Source: Sphingomonas vulcanisoli (GTDB lineage Bacteria; Pseudomonadota; Alphaproteobacteria; Sphingomonadales; Sphingomonadaceae). From it: a DNA stretch of 64,000 nt. Position numbers and translations under genes: made by a program. The notes under the pieces were generated by a model. That model made no database searches. It was not told the DNA's origin and saw nothing but the letters and a program-made list of their open reading frames with translations. This document shows, piece after piece, positions 9,797-17,841 of this stretch. Where the stretch lies: contig NZ_JAAOZC010000006.1 of the NCBI RefSeq assembly GCF_011761305.1, positions 1-64,000 on the forward strand, read 5' to 3'. How positions within the stretch are numbered: position 1 is the first letter of the stretch; the number at the start of each line of letters is the position of its first letter.

Positions 9797-10935
9797 TTTG
9801 GCATTCTCCCGATAAGAAATTTGGCTATCGTATTTTTAAGAATTTCCGAGGATCCGCCGCCAATTTCGTAAGTCTTGGCGTCCCGAAAGTATCGGCCGAA
9901 CGGCGTGTTCACCGAAGTGCCCCAAGCCCCGCCGATCTGAATGGCCTTGCTTGCCACCTCCGTGGCCACACGGCTTGCGATGAGCTTGGCGGTGCTGGAA
10001 TGACGAGCGATATCTTCGTGATCGTCCAGAGCCCGCGCAGCGCGGTATACGAGCAATCTGGCGGCATCTATGTCCGCCAGCATCTCAGCGAAATACCATT
10101 GGATGCCCTGGAAGCTCGATATCGTCTGATCGAACGCCGTCCGGCCCGTAGCCCGTGCCAACGCACCATCGAAAGCAGCGCGGCCAATTCCGACACTGAT
10201 GGCGGCTGCGAAGGTGCGTGAATAATCGAGAACGGTAACCGCCTGACGAACGCCCTTGCCCTCGGTTCCGATCAAATGATCGAGCGGGAGCCGCACATCA
10301 TTTAGCCGCATGTTGACATGCGGGCCGTTGCGAAGCCCGATCGTTGCCGAGAATTCGCCGACATATTTCTCGCACCCAGGCAAGCCATAGGGCAGCGCAA
10401 ATGCCGAAACCCCGATGTCGGTCTCCGCAAGAATGATCAGGAACTCGGCCGCCGAGCCGGACGTGATGAAGCTCTTTTCGCCGTTTAGAATCCAGCTCTG
10501 TCCGTCGCGCACAGCTTTGGTGTCCAGCGATCGAATATCACTGCCATGGTTCGCTTCCGTCAGCGCATAAGACGCGATCAAGCCCTCGCGGTATTTGGGC
10601 CTATATTCGCTGATCAGGCTGTCCGAGCCAAAAAGGCTGAGCATCGTCAGCGACTGGAATATCGAAATGAGCGACACACCCGTCGCTGCACTGGCGTAGC
10701 CCACCTCCTCAAATAGCGCGGCGACCAGTTCGAACCTGCCCTCACCTCCGAAGTTCTTCGGTAGAAGGATTTCTATAAACCCAGCTTTGGCGAGGCCTCG
10801 AATGATGTCGACGGGATAAAAATCGTCTTTATCGATCGCGTCGGCATGCGGCAAAATCTCGCACGATACGTGATGTCGTATGCGGTTTACGAAGTCCTCA
10901 TCAACTAATGGACGCCATATATCAGGAGAAGACAT
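9793..10935 (-). CDS. acyl-CoA dehydrogenase
   Basis: A 380-residue FAD-dependent acyl-CoA dehydrogenase with the N-terminal helical domain, middle beta domain (ALTEANHGSDI, GEKSFITSG) and C-terminal helical domain ending TYEIGGGSSEILKN, which supplies the Glu usually acting as base in this family. It introduces an alpha,beta double bond into an acyl-CoA, passing electrons to ETF. It begins right after the stop of the hydrolase gene and overlaps the CoA synthetase gene, so all three act in series. Branched or cyclic acyl chains are possible substrates. Confidence 0.92.
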   Translation of the reverse strand: MSSPDIWRPLVDEDFVNRIRHHVSCEILPHADAIDKDDFYPVDIIRGLAKAGFIEILLPKNFGGEGRFELVAALFEEVGYASAATGVSLISIFQSLTMLSLFGSDSLISEYRPKYREGLIASYALTEANHGSDIRSLDTKAVRDGQSWILNGEKSFITSGSAAEFLIILAETDIGVSAFALPYGLPGCEKYVGEFSATIGLRNGPHVNMRLNDVRLPLDHLIGTEGKGVRQAVTVLDYSRTFAAAISVGIGRAAFDGALARATGRTAFDQTISSFQGIQWYFAEMLADIDAARLLVYRAARALDDHEDIARHSSTAKLIASRVATEVASKAIQIGGAWGTSVNTPFGRYFRDAKTYEIGGGSSEILKNTIAKFLIGRMPK

Positions 10936-11814
10936 TTATTCGCTGCTTTTGAGGAAATCGATATGGATCCTATCGAAGAGATCCGTTTCCTCCCACTGTG
11001 GCCAGTGAGCGCTATCGTGCATCACGATGAACTTGCCATTTTCGATATAGGCCATCGCTTCCTTTGCATTGTGCGATTTCAGGCCCGGATTGTGATCTGA
11101 CCAGAGAACGAGCACAGGGCAGCGGATGCGTCGAAGATCTTCTTCATTCGAATATTTCTTACGCCAGTCGGCGTCGAGGAGGCCACCGGCGGACATGAAC
11201 ATGATCCGACGCATGGCTTCCGCTCGAAACGGCTGCCTGTATATATTGTATCGGACGTCGACGAGTTCGTCGGTGACACTCTTGTCCGGATCGAGCATCA
11301 GCCATGCCAGTCGGCTGCGTACCGCATCCTTGGTGACTTCGCCGGTGACCTTCTTGGTACGCTCGAGAAGATCGCGGATGCCGACAAGATCTTCCTCTTT
11401 TCGATCCATGAGCATACCGGTATTCATGACAATGGCGCGCGTTCTATCCGGAAAGCGGATAGCAAAATGAGCCGCGATCATGGCGCCCAGCGACTCACCG
11501 GACAGCGAAACCTTGTCGATCCCCAAAGTATCCACAAAAGCTTTGAGATGATCGATCAACTTATCGAATGTATATTCGATATCCGGTGCATCTGTGTAAC
11601 CATGACCCAGCATGTCGAGAGACATGGTTCGAAAATGCGGCATGTGCGCCCGAAAGTTGCGCGTGAAGGCTTCCGCATGGCCGCCGGTGCCGTGGAGAAA
11701 TATCAGCGCTTCTTTATCAGGATCGCCGCCTTCGATAACACGAGTCCGAATGCCACCGATATCATAGAAGCTCTGACGAACATCAAGATCGGCGAAGTCA
11801 GTCCAAATCGACAT
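10936..11814 (-). CDS. alpha/beta hydrolase, meta-cleavage product hydrolase type
   Basis: A 292-residue alpha/beta hydrolase with oxyanion motif HGTGGH, nucleophile Ser108 in SGESLGA, an Asp in LWSDHNPG and the catalytic His in HDSAHWPQWE. This arrangement is that of HsaD/BphD/CmtE-type C-C bond hydrolases, which split vinylogous 1,5-diketones made by extradiol dioxygenases. It lies directly downstream of the extradiol gene (24 bp between), which strongly supports that role. Products would be a carboxylic acid and 2-hydroxypenta-2,4-dienoate. The 2-hydroxypentadienoate enzymes are encoded at 28.6-31.4 kb. Confidence 0.88.
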   Translation of the reverse strand: MSIWTDFADLDVRQSFYDIGGIRTRVIEGGDPDKEALIFLHGTGGHAEAFTRNFRAHMPHFRTMSLDMLGHGYTDAPDIEYTFDKLIDHLKAFVDTLGIDKVSLSGESLGAMIAAHFAIRFPDRTRAIVMNTGMLMDRKEEDLVGIRDLLERTKKVTGEVTKDAVRSRLAWLMLDPDKSVTDELVDVRYNIYRQPFRAEAMRRIMFMSAGGLLDADWRKKYSNEEDLRRIRCPVLVLWSDHNPGLKSHNAKEAMAYIENGKFIVMHDSAHWPQWEETDLFDRIHIDFLKSSE

Positions 11815-11838
11815 TTCAGGATCCTCAAATCAATAACT

Positions 11839-12774
11839 TTAGTTTGTCGGGACTTCCGAAACTAATATCAGTTCTTCACTTGCAATATCCACGGGGTTAA
11901 ATCGAGGTGGTGGGCAATCCCAATCGTCAATTGAGGAAGGTATCGGCTCCAATAGCCGTGGTGGGCGTGCGTTTATCTCGGGGAACTCCTCCATACCGAA
12001 GCTGTACTCACAGGTTATCCCGTCCGGATCCGTGAAATACAGGAAGATACTGTCCGATGGCGGATGGCGGCCGGGGCCAAAAACGATCGGCACATCGTTC
12101 TTCTGCATTCTCCAAAATGCACGACCGATGTCATCGATGTCGCTCACCATGAAGTTGACATGATGCAATGCGCGATTGGGCCCGAGCCCGATACCGAGCG
12201 AGTGGTGAAACGGATTGGGGAAGCAGCGCATGAACGTCGTGCGGCCATCGATCGTATCGGAAATCGGGAAATTCAAAACATCCCGAAAAAATCCCACTGC
12301 GCGTTTATAATCCGGCGTGCGCAGGACGACGTGGCCCAGGCGCTGGATCTTTGCGACGGTCGGCTCGAAAGCCATCGTATCCTGATCGCGCCGACGGCAA
12401 TAGTACTCCATATGCGCCGACGTGAGCGGTTCCGTGAACCGAATGGTACGGCCTTGACCAAGGTCCTCACATTCGGCCGCGGAAACCTCCTTCACCGGGA
12501 ATTGCCAGGCACGAGCGATTTCTACGATCCGATCGATGTCCCGCTCGCTCTCCATTTGCCACGCTAATCTGCGCAGGCCCGCTCGAGGCGATGGATGAAG
12601 GACGATGTTATGGTGATCCGCGCTGCATCTCAGGAAGACTTCGCCATCAGAACCAAGCCCGTTAAACTCCAACCCAAGGATTTTTTCATAAAAATTCCTT
12701 GAGCGCGTAACGTCGGTCACGTTCAGCGAGACGTAGCCAAGCTTGGAATAGCGGAGCGCCGGACCGTCCATCAT
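11839..12774 (-). CDS. type I extradiol ring-cleavage dioxygenase (two-domain VOC)
   Basis: The 311-residue protein has two glyoxalase-fold (VOC) modules. The C-terminal module carries the iron ligands: His148 (GHVVLRTPD), His205 (HHVNFMVSD) and Glu256 (CEYSFGMEEF). It cleaves catechols next to the hydroxyls. The ORF is open far upstream, but the ATG at 12774 overlaps the previous stop as ATGA and starts at the fold, so it is chosen. Similarity by eye is to the dihydroxybiphenyl/dihydroxy-cumate/HsaC group. With the hydrolase just downstream it forms the ring-opening core of the pathway. Confidence 0.92.
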   Translation of the reverse strand: MMDGPALRYSKLGYVSLNVTDVTRSRNFYEKILGLEFNGLGSDGEVFLRCSADHHNIVLHPSPRAGLRRLAWQMESERDIDRIVEIARAWQFPVKEVSAAECEDLGQGRTIRFTEPLTSAHMEYYCRRRDQDTMAFEPTVAKIQRLGHVVLRTPDYKRAVGFFRDVLNFPISDTIDGRTTFMRCFPNPFHHSLGIGLGPNRALHHVNFMVSDIDDIGRAFWRMQKNDVPIVFGPGRHPPSDSIFLYFTDPDGITCEYSFGMEEFPEINARPPRLLEPIPSSIDDWDCPPPRFNPVDIASEELILVSEVPTN

Positions 12775-13739
12775 GGCGCCTTGTCCGCATTCCCTGCCAT
12801 GGCGGCGCTTAGTTCGGGATGCTCCTCGGCGTAGCGCTCGGCTGCCCGGCGTGCGCTCGGATGGCCTGCGTCCAGTCGCGGTGAGATCAGGTCGGCATAG
12901 ATTTGCGCACCGAGCGCGGCGAGGGGCATCGGCGTGCGCTCGACCTCGGCCGCAGCGAGAGAATCCACTATGTCCTTGCGAAAATGCAAATGGACGAGCT
13001 CGTCGGAGCCGGCTCGAGTGTGGGACATCATGAGATCGTCCATGTAGCCCCAGTGACGAACCATCCAATTCGTACCGGTACTGACACGCGCGATATCAAT
13101 CATCTTGAGCTCATCCACGCCGTAGGCGCGGGCGAGCGACAGTGCTTCGAGAGTGGCGAGATAAGCCATGTGGTACATCGTACCATTGACGAGCTTGCCC
13201 ACCTGACCGAGGCCGACGCCGCCCATATGGAAGACGTTCGCACCCATCGTATCCCATAAGGGCTGCAGCTCTTTGATGAGCGCCTCGTCTCCACCCAATA
13301 TGAAGCTGAGCGTCCCGGCGGCGGCCGCGATATTGGCACCGCTCACAGGCGCGTCGATAACGAGGACGCCGCGTTCGGCTGCTTCCTGCGCATATTTTTG
13401 AACGAGTTTGGGCGGCAGCGTACTGTGAAAGAGAAGAACGGCCCCGGGTCGGGAATGCGCCAATAGCCCTTCGTCGCCATAATAGATGCTGTCGATCTGC
13501 CGCTCGTGAACGAGAGCGATGCTAATGATGTCGCAGCTTGACCCGACCTCTGCGATCGAGCGGGCAACACTCGCCCCCTTTTCGGCGGCCTTGCTCGTCG
13601 CATCCGAGCGCAGATCGAAGACTGTCAGATCGAAGCCAGCTTCGGCCAAGTTGTTGAACATAGGCATTCCAATATTGCCTAGTCCAATGAAGCCGAGCTT
13701 CTTCCCGAAATCCCTATATTTTCCCGGTTGTGCAGGCAA
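12771..13739 (-). CDS. beta-hydroxyacid dehydrogenase (3-hydroxyisobutyrate dehydrogenase family)
   Basis: A 322-residue NAD(P)-dependent dehydrogenase with Rossmann motif GFIGLGNIGMPM at the N-terminus, the substrate motif DAPVSGANIAAAAGT and the catalytic lysine in GKLVNGTMY. Family members oxidise 3-hydroxyisobutyrate, tartronate semialdehyde-type or similar acids. Its stop overlaps the extradiol gene start. In company with an acyl-CoA synthetase, acyl-CoA dehydrogenase and crotonase it would fit the oxidation of an isobutyrate-like side chain, but this is only a hypothesis. The C-terminal extension (about residues 290-322) is longer than in typical family members. Confidence 0.88.
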   Translation of the reverse strand: MPAQPGKYRDFGKKLGFIGLGNIGMPMFNNLAEAGFDLTVFDLRSDATSKAAEKGASVARSIAEVGSSCDIISIALVHERQIDSIYYGDEGLLAHSRPGAVLLFHSTLPPKLVQKYAQEAAERGVLVIDAPVSGANIAAAAGTLSFILGGDEALIKELQPLWDTMGANVFHMGGVGLGQVGKLVNGTMYHMAYLATLEALSLARAYGVDELKMIDIARVSTGTNWMVRHWGYMDDLMMSHTRAGSDELVHLHFRKDIVDSLAAAEVERTPMPLAALGAQIYADLISPRLDAGHPSARRAAERYAEEHPELSAAMAGNADKAP

Positions 13740-13781
13740 GCGGGCTCTCCTTTAATATTCTGTTGAATGTAGAGTCTTGAT

Positions 13782-14897
13782 TTAGCCGTTGACGAGCTGA
13801 CCTGCCCCAAATTTGGCCTCGATCGCATCGTCGCCGGCTTCCTGCCGAGCGGCCTCGGCCACCAAACGGCGCCAACGGATCACCCCGGTATCTGTCTGAG
13901 ACAAACGCTCCGGTGCAGAATAATCCTGTTTTTCAAAGACGATTTTGTCCTGGCCGATGAAGAAACGCAGGAAGATCCATGACGCGATGAAGGCATAGTA
14001 TAGCCTGTAAACGAAGCCGTTGAGTCCGGTGGCATGCCGACTGGTGAACAGAAACGCACGCACATGGTCCGCGTCTACCGGCACCGCCCAGCGTACGTAC
14101 ATCAAATCGGAAAACCCGATCCGAACGACGCCGGGGAGACGCAATTCCGTTTTTGGATATTGCCCGGGGCGCGGCGAATTTATCTTGAAGCGTCGCCACC
14201 AGACTTGCCGCGGATATTTGCCGACAGTCTCATATTCGGCTTGGGCAGGGCCCATTTTGTCGTAGCGTATATCGACGCCCCGACCATCATCAGTCAGCGA
14301 AACACCGACCGTCGCCCAAGAGGGGAGCTTCCGGAAGAGATAGAATAGCGAGCGCCGGTGCACGAAGATATCGTGGGAATCTTGGAGATTCTCAAGGGCC
14401 GGCATCCAGCTGCAGTTCCACTCCTCAATATGAGTATGGACGATATTTGAGGTAGTCATGAGCTCCTCGGGAATATCCTCTTCAAGAGGACGTGGCTCCT
14501 TATTCCCCATATATACGAATATTACGCCGTTGATTTCGGCGGTCGGATAAGACCTGACCTTGACCCGACCCGGAATGCTGGACTGAGGCCCTTCGTTCAA
14601 AGCCGCCACGCACTCGCCGGCGGTATTGAACGTCCATCCATGGTAAAGGCAGGTCAACGTCCCCGGGAATTCGCGGCGCCCGCACGACAAGGGCAAACCG
14701 CGATGGGGGCATCGATTATAGAGCGCGTAAACCTTGCCGTCATCGCGGAAGAAGGCGATCTCTTCTCCCAGCATCTTTATCGGGACGGGCTTCTTTCCCA
14801 CTTTTTTGGAAAGGAGTGCCGGATACCAGAATTCCCGTAGACCAAGGGTAGGCAGCGCTGCCTTTGAACCGGGCAAAGCTTGTTGCGGCGCGTTCAT
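13782..14897 (-). CDS. second Rieske non-haem iron oxygenase, alpha subunit
   Basis: A 371-residue oxygenase with Rieske ligands Cys63, His65, Cys83 and His86 (CPHRG...CLYHGW) and an iron-site segment LQDSHDIFVHR. The ATG at 14897 follows a strong AGGAGAG site; upstream in-frame codons to 14954 lack such a site and precede no fold element. It differs clearly from the other Rieske protein (6122-7387), so it acts on another intermediate or substrate. No reductase or ferredoxin gene adjoins it. The C-terminal part has hydrophobic stretches (FVYRLYYAFIASWIFLRFF) that may contact a lipophilic substrate or the membrane. Confidence 0.92.
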   Translation of the reverse strand: MNAPQQALPGSKAALPTLGLREFWYPALLSKKVGKKPVPIKMLGEEIAFFRDDGKVYALYNRCPHRGLPLSCGRREFPGTLTCLYHGWTFNTAGECVAALNEGPQSSIPGRVKVRSYPTAEINGVIFVYMGNKEPRPLEEDIPEELMTTSNIVHTHIEEWNCSWMPALENLQDSHDIFVHRRSLFYLFRKLPSWATVGVSLTDDGRGVDIRYDKMGPAQAEYETVGKYPRQVWWRRFKINSPRPGQYPKTELRLPGVVRIGFSDLMYVRWAVPVDADHVRAFLFTSRHATGLNGFVYRLYYAFIASWIFLRFFIGQDKIVFEKQDYSAPERLSQTDTGVIRWRRLVAEAARQEAGDDAIEAKFGAGQLVNG

Positions 14898-14985
14898 ATT
14901 CTCTCCTGTTCCACGAATGGCGATGATTTCGGACGTAGACCAAGGTCTCGCCACCGCCTTAACTGGGCGGAACAGTCACCATTCG

Positions 14986-15005
14986 CGATATCTTCCCCGA
15001 TATCG
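14986..15005. promoter_or_regulatory. inverted repeat upstream of the second Rieske gene, candidate operator
   Basis: CGATATC at 14986 and GATATCG ending at 15005 form a perfect 7-bp inverted repeat around TTCCCC. It lies in the 182-bp gap between the TIM-barrel gene and the Rieske gene, about 90 bp from the Rieske start. The position suits a regulator site, possibly for the LysR protein encoded nearby. No promoter boxes were assigned with confidence. Confidence 0.35.
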
Positions 15006-15079
15006 TCTCCTCAATCTTGCTGGGCAAATCCGTTTTGACGAACGATGCGTACTGTGCCGGCAAACAGCGAGGCCGGCTG

Positions 15080-15850
15080 TCAGGCGTCGCTGTAATGGCG
15101 CGCTAAAAAGGCGCGGGTCGCTTGAGCGACGCGGCATGCCCTCCGCAGGGGATCAGGCTCTGCCGCGTAAAGCGTCGGCGATCTGAGTTCCACGCTCAGC
15201 GGGATGCCGGGCGGTAGTGCAGAAAGAAAGTCGCCCAGTGGAAGTACTCCTTCACCGGGCAGCGCGCGATCAATAAGACCCAGTCCATCCGGACCCACCA
15301 TCGCATCGCAGATTTGCGCATAGGAAAGCTTTTCCTTGGCAGTGGATTGCACGTCCGCCAGCACCCCACCTGTACGGAACAGATGATAAGGATCGAAGAG
15401 CAACGCCGCTTCCGGTTGTCGCACCTCCGCCAAGATCGCTCGCGCCTGTTCGAACGTCGAAATATCGGCAAACGGGCCGAATTCCAGGTTGATACGGATC
15501 GGTGCTCCCGCGGCGTGATCGCAGAGCTCGGCAAATTTATCCGCTGAGGCGGAGATATCAGGATCCGAGCTCACCACCAGCGCATTGGCGGCGCCGAGTC
15601 TGATGCCGATATCGACGGCGCGGCGTGCCGTATCGGGTAATCGTCCTGGTCTCAGCCAAATCGCTTCGACATCGATAAGACCAAGGCCGGTATCGCGCAG
15701 CGCTGCGGCCGCGTTCCGCTGAAGCGCCGGATCCCAATTCTGTGGCTCTATCCAAAGGCCGACGGCGTCAAAACCGGCGGCGGCGGCGGCCGAGATCGTT
15801 GCGAGCGGGTCTAATTCCGGAACGACGCCGGAAGCCATTGCGAGCGTCAT
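15080..15850 (-). CDS. TIM-barrel sugar-phosphate isomerase/epimerase family protein (2 of 3)
   Basis: A 256-residue xylose-isomerase-like barrel. Likely metal ligands are Glu in INLEFGPF, Asp/His in LLFDPYHLFRTGG, Asp in AQICDAMVG and Glu in LSVELRSP. The QICD and FRTGG/ARTG segments match the protein encoded at 3399, suggesting related function. It begins one base after the LysR stop and so is co-transcribed with the regulator and the amidohydrolase. The reaction is not predictable; isomerisation, dehydration or lyase chemistry on a ring-fission product are all possible. Confidence 0.8.
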   Translation of the reverse strand: MTLAMASGVVPELDPLATISAAAAAGFDAVGLWIEPQNWDPALQRNAAAALRDTGLGLIDVEAIWLRPGRLPDTARRAVDIGIRLGAANALVVSSDPDISASADKFAELCDHAAGAPIRINLEFGPFADISTFEQARAILAEVRQPEAALLFDPYHLFRTGGVLADVQSTAKEKLSYAQICDAMVGPDGLGLIDRALPGEGVLPLGDFLSALPPGIPLSVELRSPTLYAAEPDPLRRACRVAQATRAFLARHYSDA

Positions 15851-15851
15851 A

Positions 15852-16754
15852 TCAGCTTTCGTCCTCGTCTTTCACAAGCAGCTCATTGACGAAGTCGCGC
15901 GCAAATGCGGGGAGTGCCTTGAAGCGCCGGGCAACAATTCGCTCCGTCAGCTCCATCGCAGGCCCCTCAAGCGGTATGATGCAAATATTGGCGGACCTGG
16001 CGATCCTTCGCGCAGAAGGCTCCGGCACAAGACCGACGCCCACACCCGCTTCCACAAGGCGGCAGCAGGCATCAACATTCACCGCCCGCACACGAGTCCG
16101 GATTGGGGTATGCAGTTCGAGGGCGGTCCGATGAAGCAGCGAGTGGGTCGGACTGGTCTCATGAAAGTCGACAAAGTCATATTGGAGCGTTTCGCCCAGC
16201 GTCGTCTTTTCGATGGATGCGAGCGGGTGGTCGGGTGCGGTAATGACGACCAAAGGGATAGTCCGATGTTCGATTGTCTCGAGATCTTCCATCCGAAGCT
16301 CGCCGGAAACAATGCCGAGGTCGGCTGTACCCGCTAGCACATCGCGAACGATTTCGCCGCTGAACCGTTCGCGCAAACCTAGACTTACATCGGGGTGACG
16401 CGGGAGATATCGCGCGAGCACGGACGGCAAGAATTCCGTCATAGCGGTAGGGTTTGCCGTCAGCCGCAGATGCCCTTTGACGCTCTTGGCATATTCTTCG
16501 AGATCGCTCTTCAATTCCTCCAGTTGGCCCAATACGAGTTTAGCGTGGTGGAGGAAGGCCTGACCCGATGGAGTCAAACTAACACCCCTGCTGCTTCGCA
16601 TGAGTAATTTGGTGCCCGTTCGAACTTCGAGATTGGCGATGCGCGCGCTGGCGGCCGGTGCCGAGAGACAGGCTCTTTCGGCACCCTGTCGCAGACTGTT
16701 CGCTTCCGCGATTTGCACGAACAATCTGAAATCCACCATATCAAGATGCGTCAT
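15852..16754 (-). CDS. LysR-family transcriptional regulator
   Basis: A 300-residue LysR regulator: an N-terminal winged HTH (about residues 5-65, NSLRQGAERACLSAPAASARI) and a periplasmic-binding-like effector domain (about 90-290). Such proteins sense a pathway intermediate and switch on nearby operons. Unusually it is not divergent from its target but sits inside an operon, overlapping the amidohydrolase gene by 4 bp and followed after one base by a TIM-barrel gene. It is the only obvious regulator in the island, so it probably controls several of the island promoters and is subject to feedback through its own operon. Confidence 0.92.
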   Translation of the reverse strand: MTHLDMVDFRLFVQIAEANSLRQGAERACLSAPAASARIANLEVRTGTKLLMRSSRGVSLTPSGQAFLHHAKLVLGQLEELKSDLEEYAKSVKGHLRLTANPTAMTEFLPSVLARYLPRHPDVSLGLRERFSGEIVRDVLAGTADLGIVSGELRMEDLETIEHRTIPLVVITAPDHPLASIEKTTLGETLQYDFVDFHETSPTHSLLHRTALELHTPIRTRVRAVNVDACCRLVEAGVGVGLVPEPSARRIARSANICIIPLEGPAMELTERIVARRFKALPAFARDFVNELLVKDEDES

Positions 16755-17764
16755 GCCTCACCTTCCAGATCAATCCCGAGGTAGCGACGGGGATTTATAC
16801 GTTCGACCATGCCGATGTCGGAAGCGGAGAGGCCCGCTCTTTCCAAGAGGCCGGTGGGATGACGTTCGTAGCCGCCGAAGGGAAAATCCGATCCCAGCAT
16901 CAATCGTTCGATGCCGAACGTCTCTGCAATAAGATGAATCAAGCCTGGCTCGAAGACTGCGGAATCAAAGTAGAGGCGGCGGGCGGTCTCGATCGGGGAC
17001 TCGACCAGCGTTTCGGCGAACTTCGGCAACGCCGACCAAAAATGCTGCATTCGCGCGCAAATCGCCAAGACCGATCCTCCTCCATGGCTGAAGGCGATGC
17101 GAAGCCTGGGGCGGCGCGCCAGCGTTCCGCTCGCGATGAGCCCTCCGATGGTCAACCCTATTTCGCCGGGAAATGCGATAATCTGTTCCAGCATCGGCAG
17201 CCCGATCAGCCGATCCTTGCCCACAGCGCGAATGGCGTGAACGAAGATCGGGATATCAAGCGCTTCCGCCGCCTCGAAAAATGGCTCGAAACGGGGATCT
17301 GCCAGAGGCACTCCGTTGATATTGCTGCCGATCTCTACGCCTTTTAGGCCGAAATTCTCTACCGCGTAGCGCAGTTCGGTGACGGCCTTGCCGACATCTT
17401 GAAGGGGAATTGCGGCCAGTCCGATCATGCGATCAGGCGCCGCGGAGACCATGACCGCAATCTCGGCGTTCACATGGCGTAATAAATCGACCGCGGCGGC
17501 CGTCGGCAGCCAGTAAGACAGCAACTCCGGCATCGGTGAAATGACCTGAATATGGGTCTGCATTTCCTCCATGGCGGCCAGGCGGCAGCCGACGTCCCAC
17601 GCCGCTTGTTGAACAGTCCGGAATGGCTTTCCGGCAATGTTGATCATGGCGTGCCCGCAGCCGTCATGGACCATCTGCGGCCAAGGAACATCCGCGATCG
17701 TACCGGAATAAGCCGGGAACGACCCCGGCACGATGTGGGTGTGAACGTCTATCGAGCCTATCAT
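16751..17764 (-). CDS. amidohydrolase-family decarboxylase (ACMSD / resorcylate decarboxylase-like)
   Basis: The 337-residue protein has the metal-binding HxH in DVHTHIVPG, a His in IFVHAIRA, a His in AFSHGGGS and the Asp of MLGSDFPFGG. This is the pattern of ACMSD-type decarboxylases, which remove CO2 from aromatic acids or ring-cleavage semialdehydes, though hydrolases share it. It is the first gene of the minus-strand block and shares a 77-bp AT-rich divergent region with the hydrolase gene at 17842. In a meta pathway, a decarboxylase for a carboxylated ring-cleavage product is a sensible role. Confidence 0.82.
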   Translation of the reverse strand: MIGSIDVHTHIVPGSFPAYSGTIADVPWPQMVHDGCGHAMINIAGKPFRTVQQAAWDVGCRLAAMEEMQTHIQVISPMPELLSYWLPTAAAVDLLRHVNAEIAVMVSAAPDRMIGLAAIPLQDVGKAVTELRYAVENFGLKGVEIGSNINGVPLADPRFEPFFEAAEALDIPIFVHAIRAVGKDRLIGLPMLEQIIAFPGEIGLTIGGLIASGTLARRPRLRIAFSHGGGSVLAICARMQHFWSALPKFAETLVESPIETARRLYFDSAVFEPGLIHLIAETFGIERLMLGSDFPFGGYERHPTGLLERAGLSASDIGMVERINPRRYLGIDLEGEA

Positions 17765-17841
17765 CTAAATATACCACTTGACGTTGAAGATAAGCTTTTC
17801 CAGGCCTGTGTCATCATCGTGCCTTGTGAAGGAGTCTAGAA
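17765..17841. promoter_or_regulatory. divergent promoter region
   Basis: This 77-bp AT-rich gap separates the leftward amidohydrolase-LysR operon from the rightward hydrolase gene, so it must hold both promoters or parts of them. A TTGACG-like box lies at 17778. The plus-strand gene has a GGAG ribosome-binding site at 17831 and a GTG start. No LysR box could be singled out. Confidence 0.5.
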
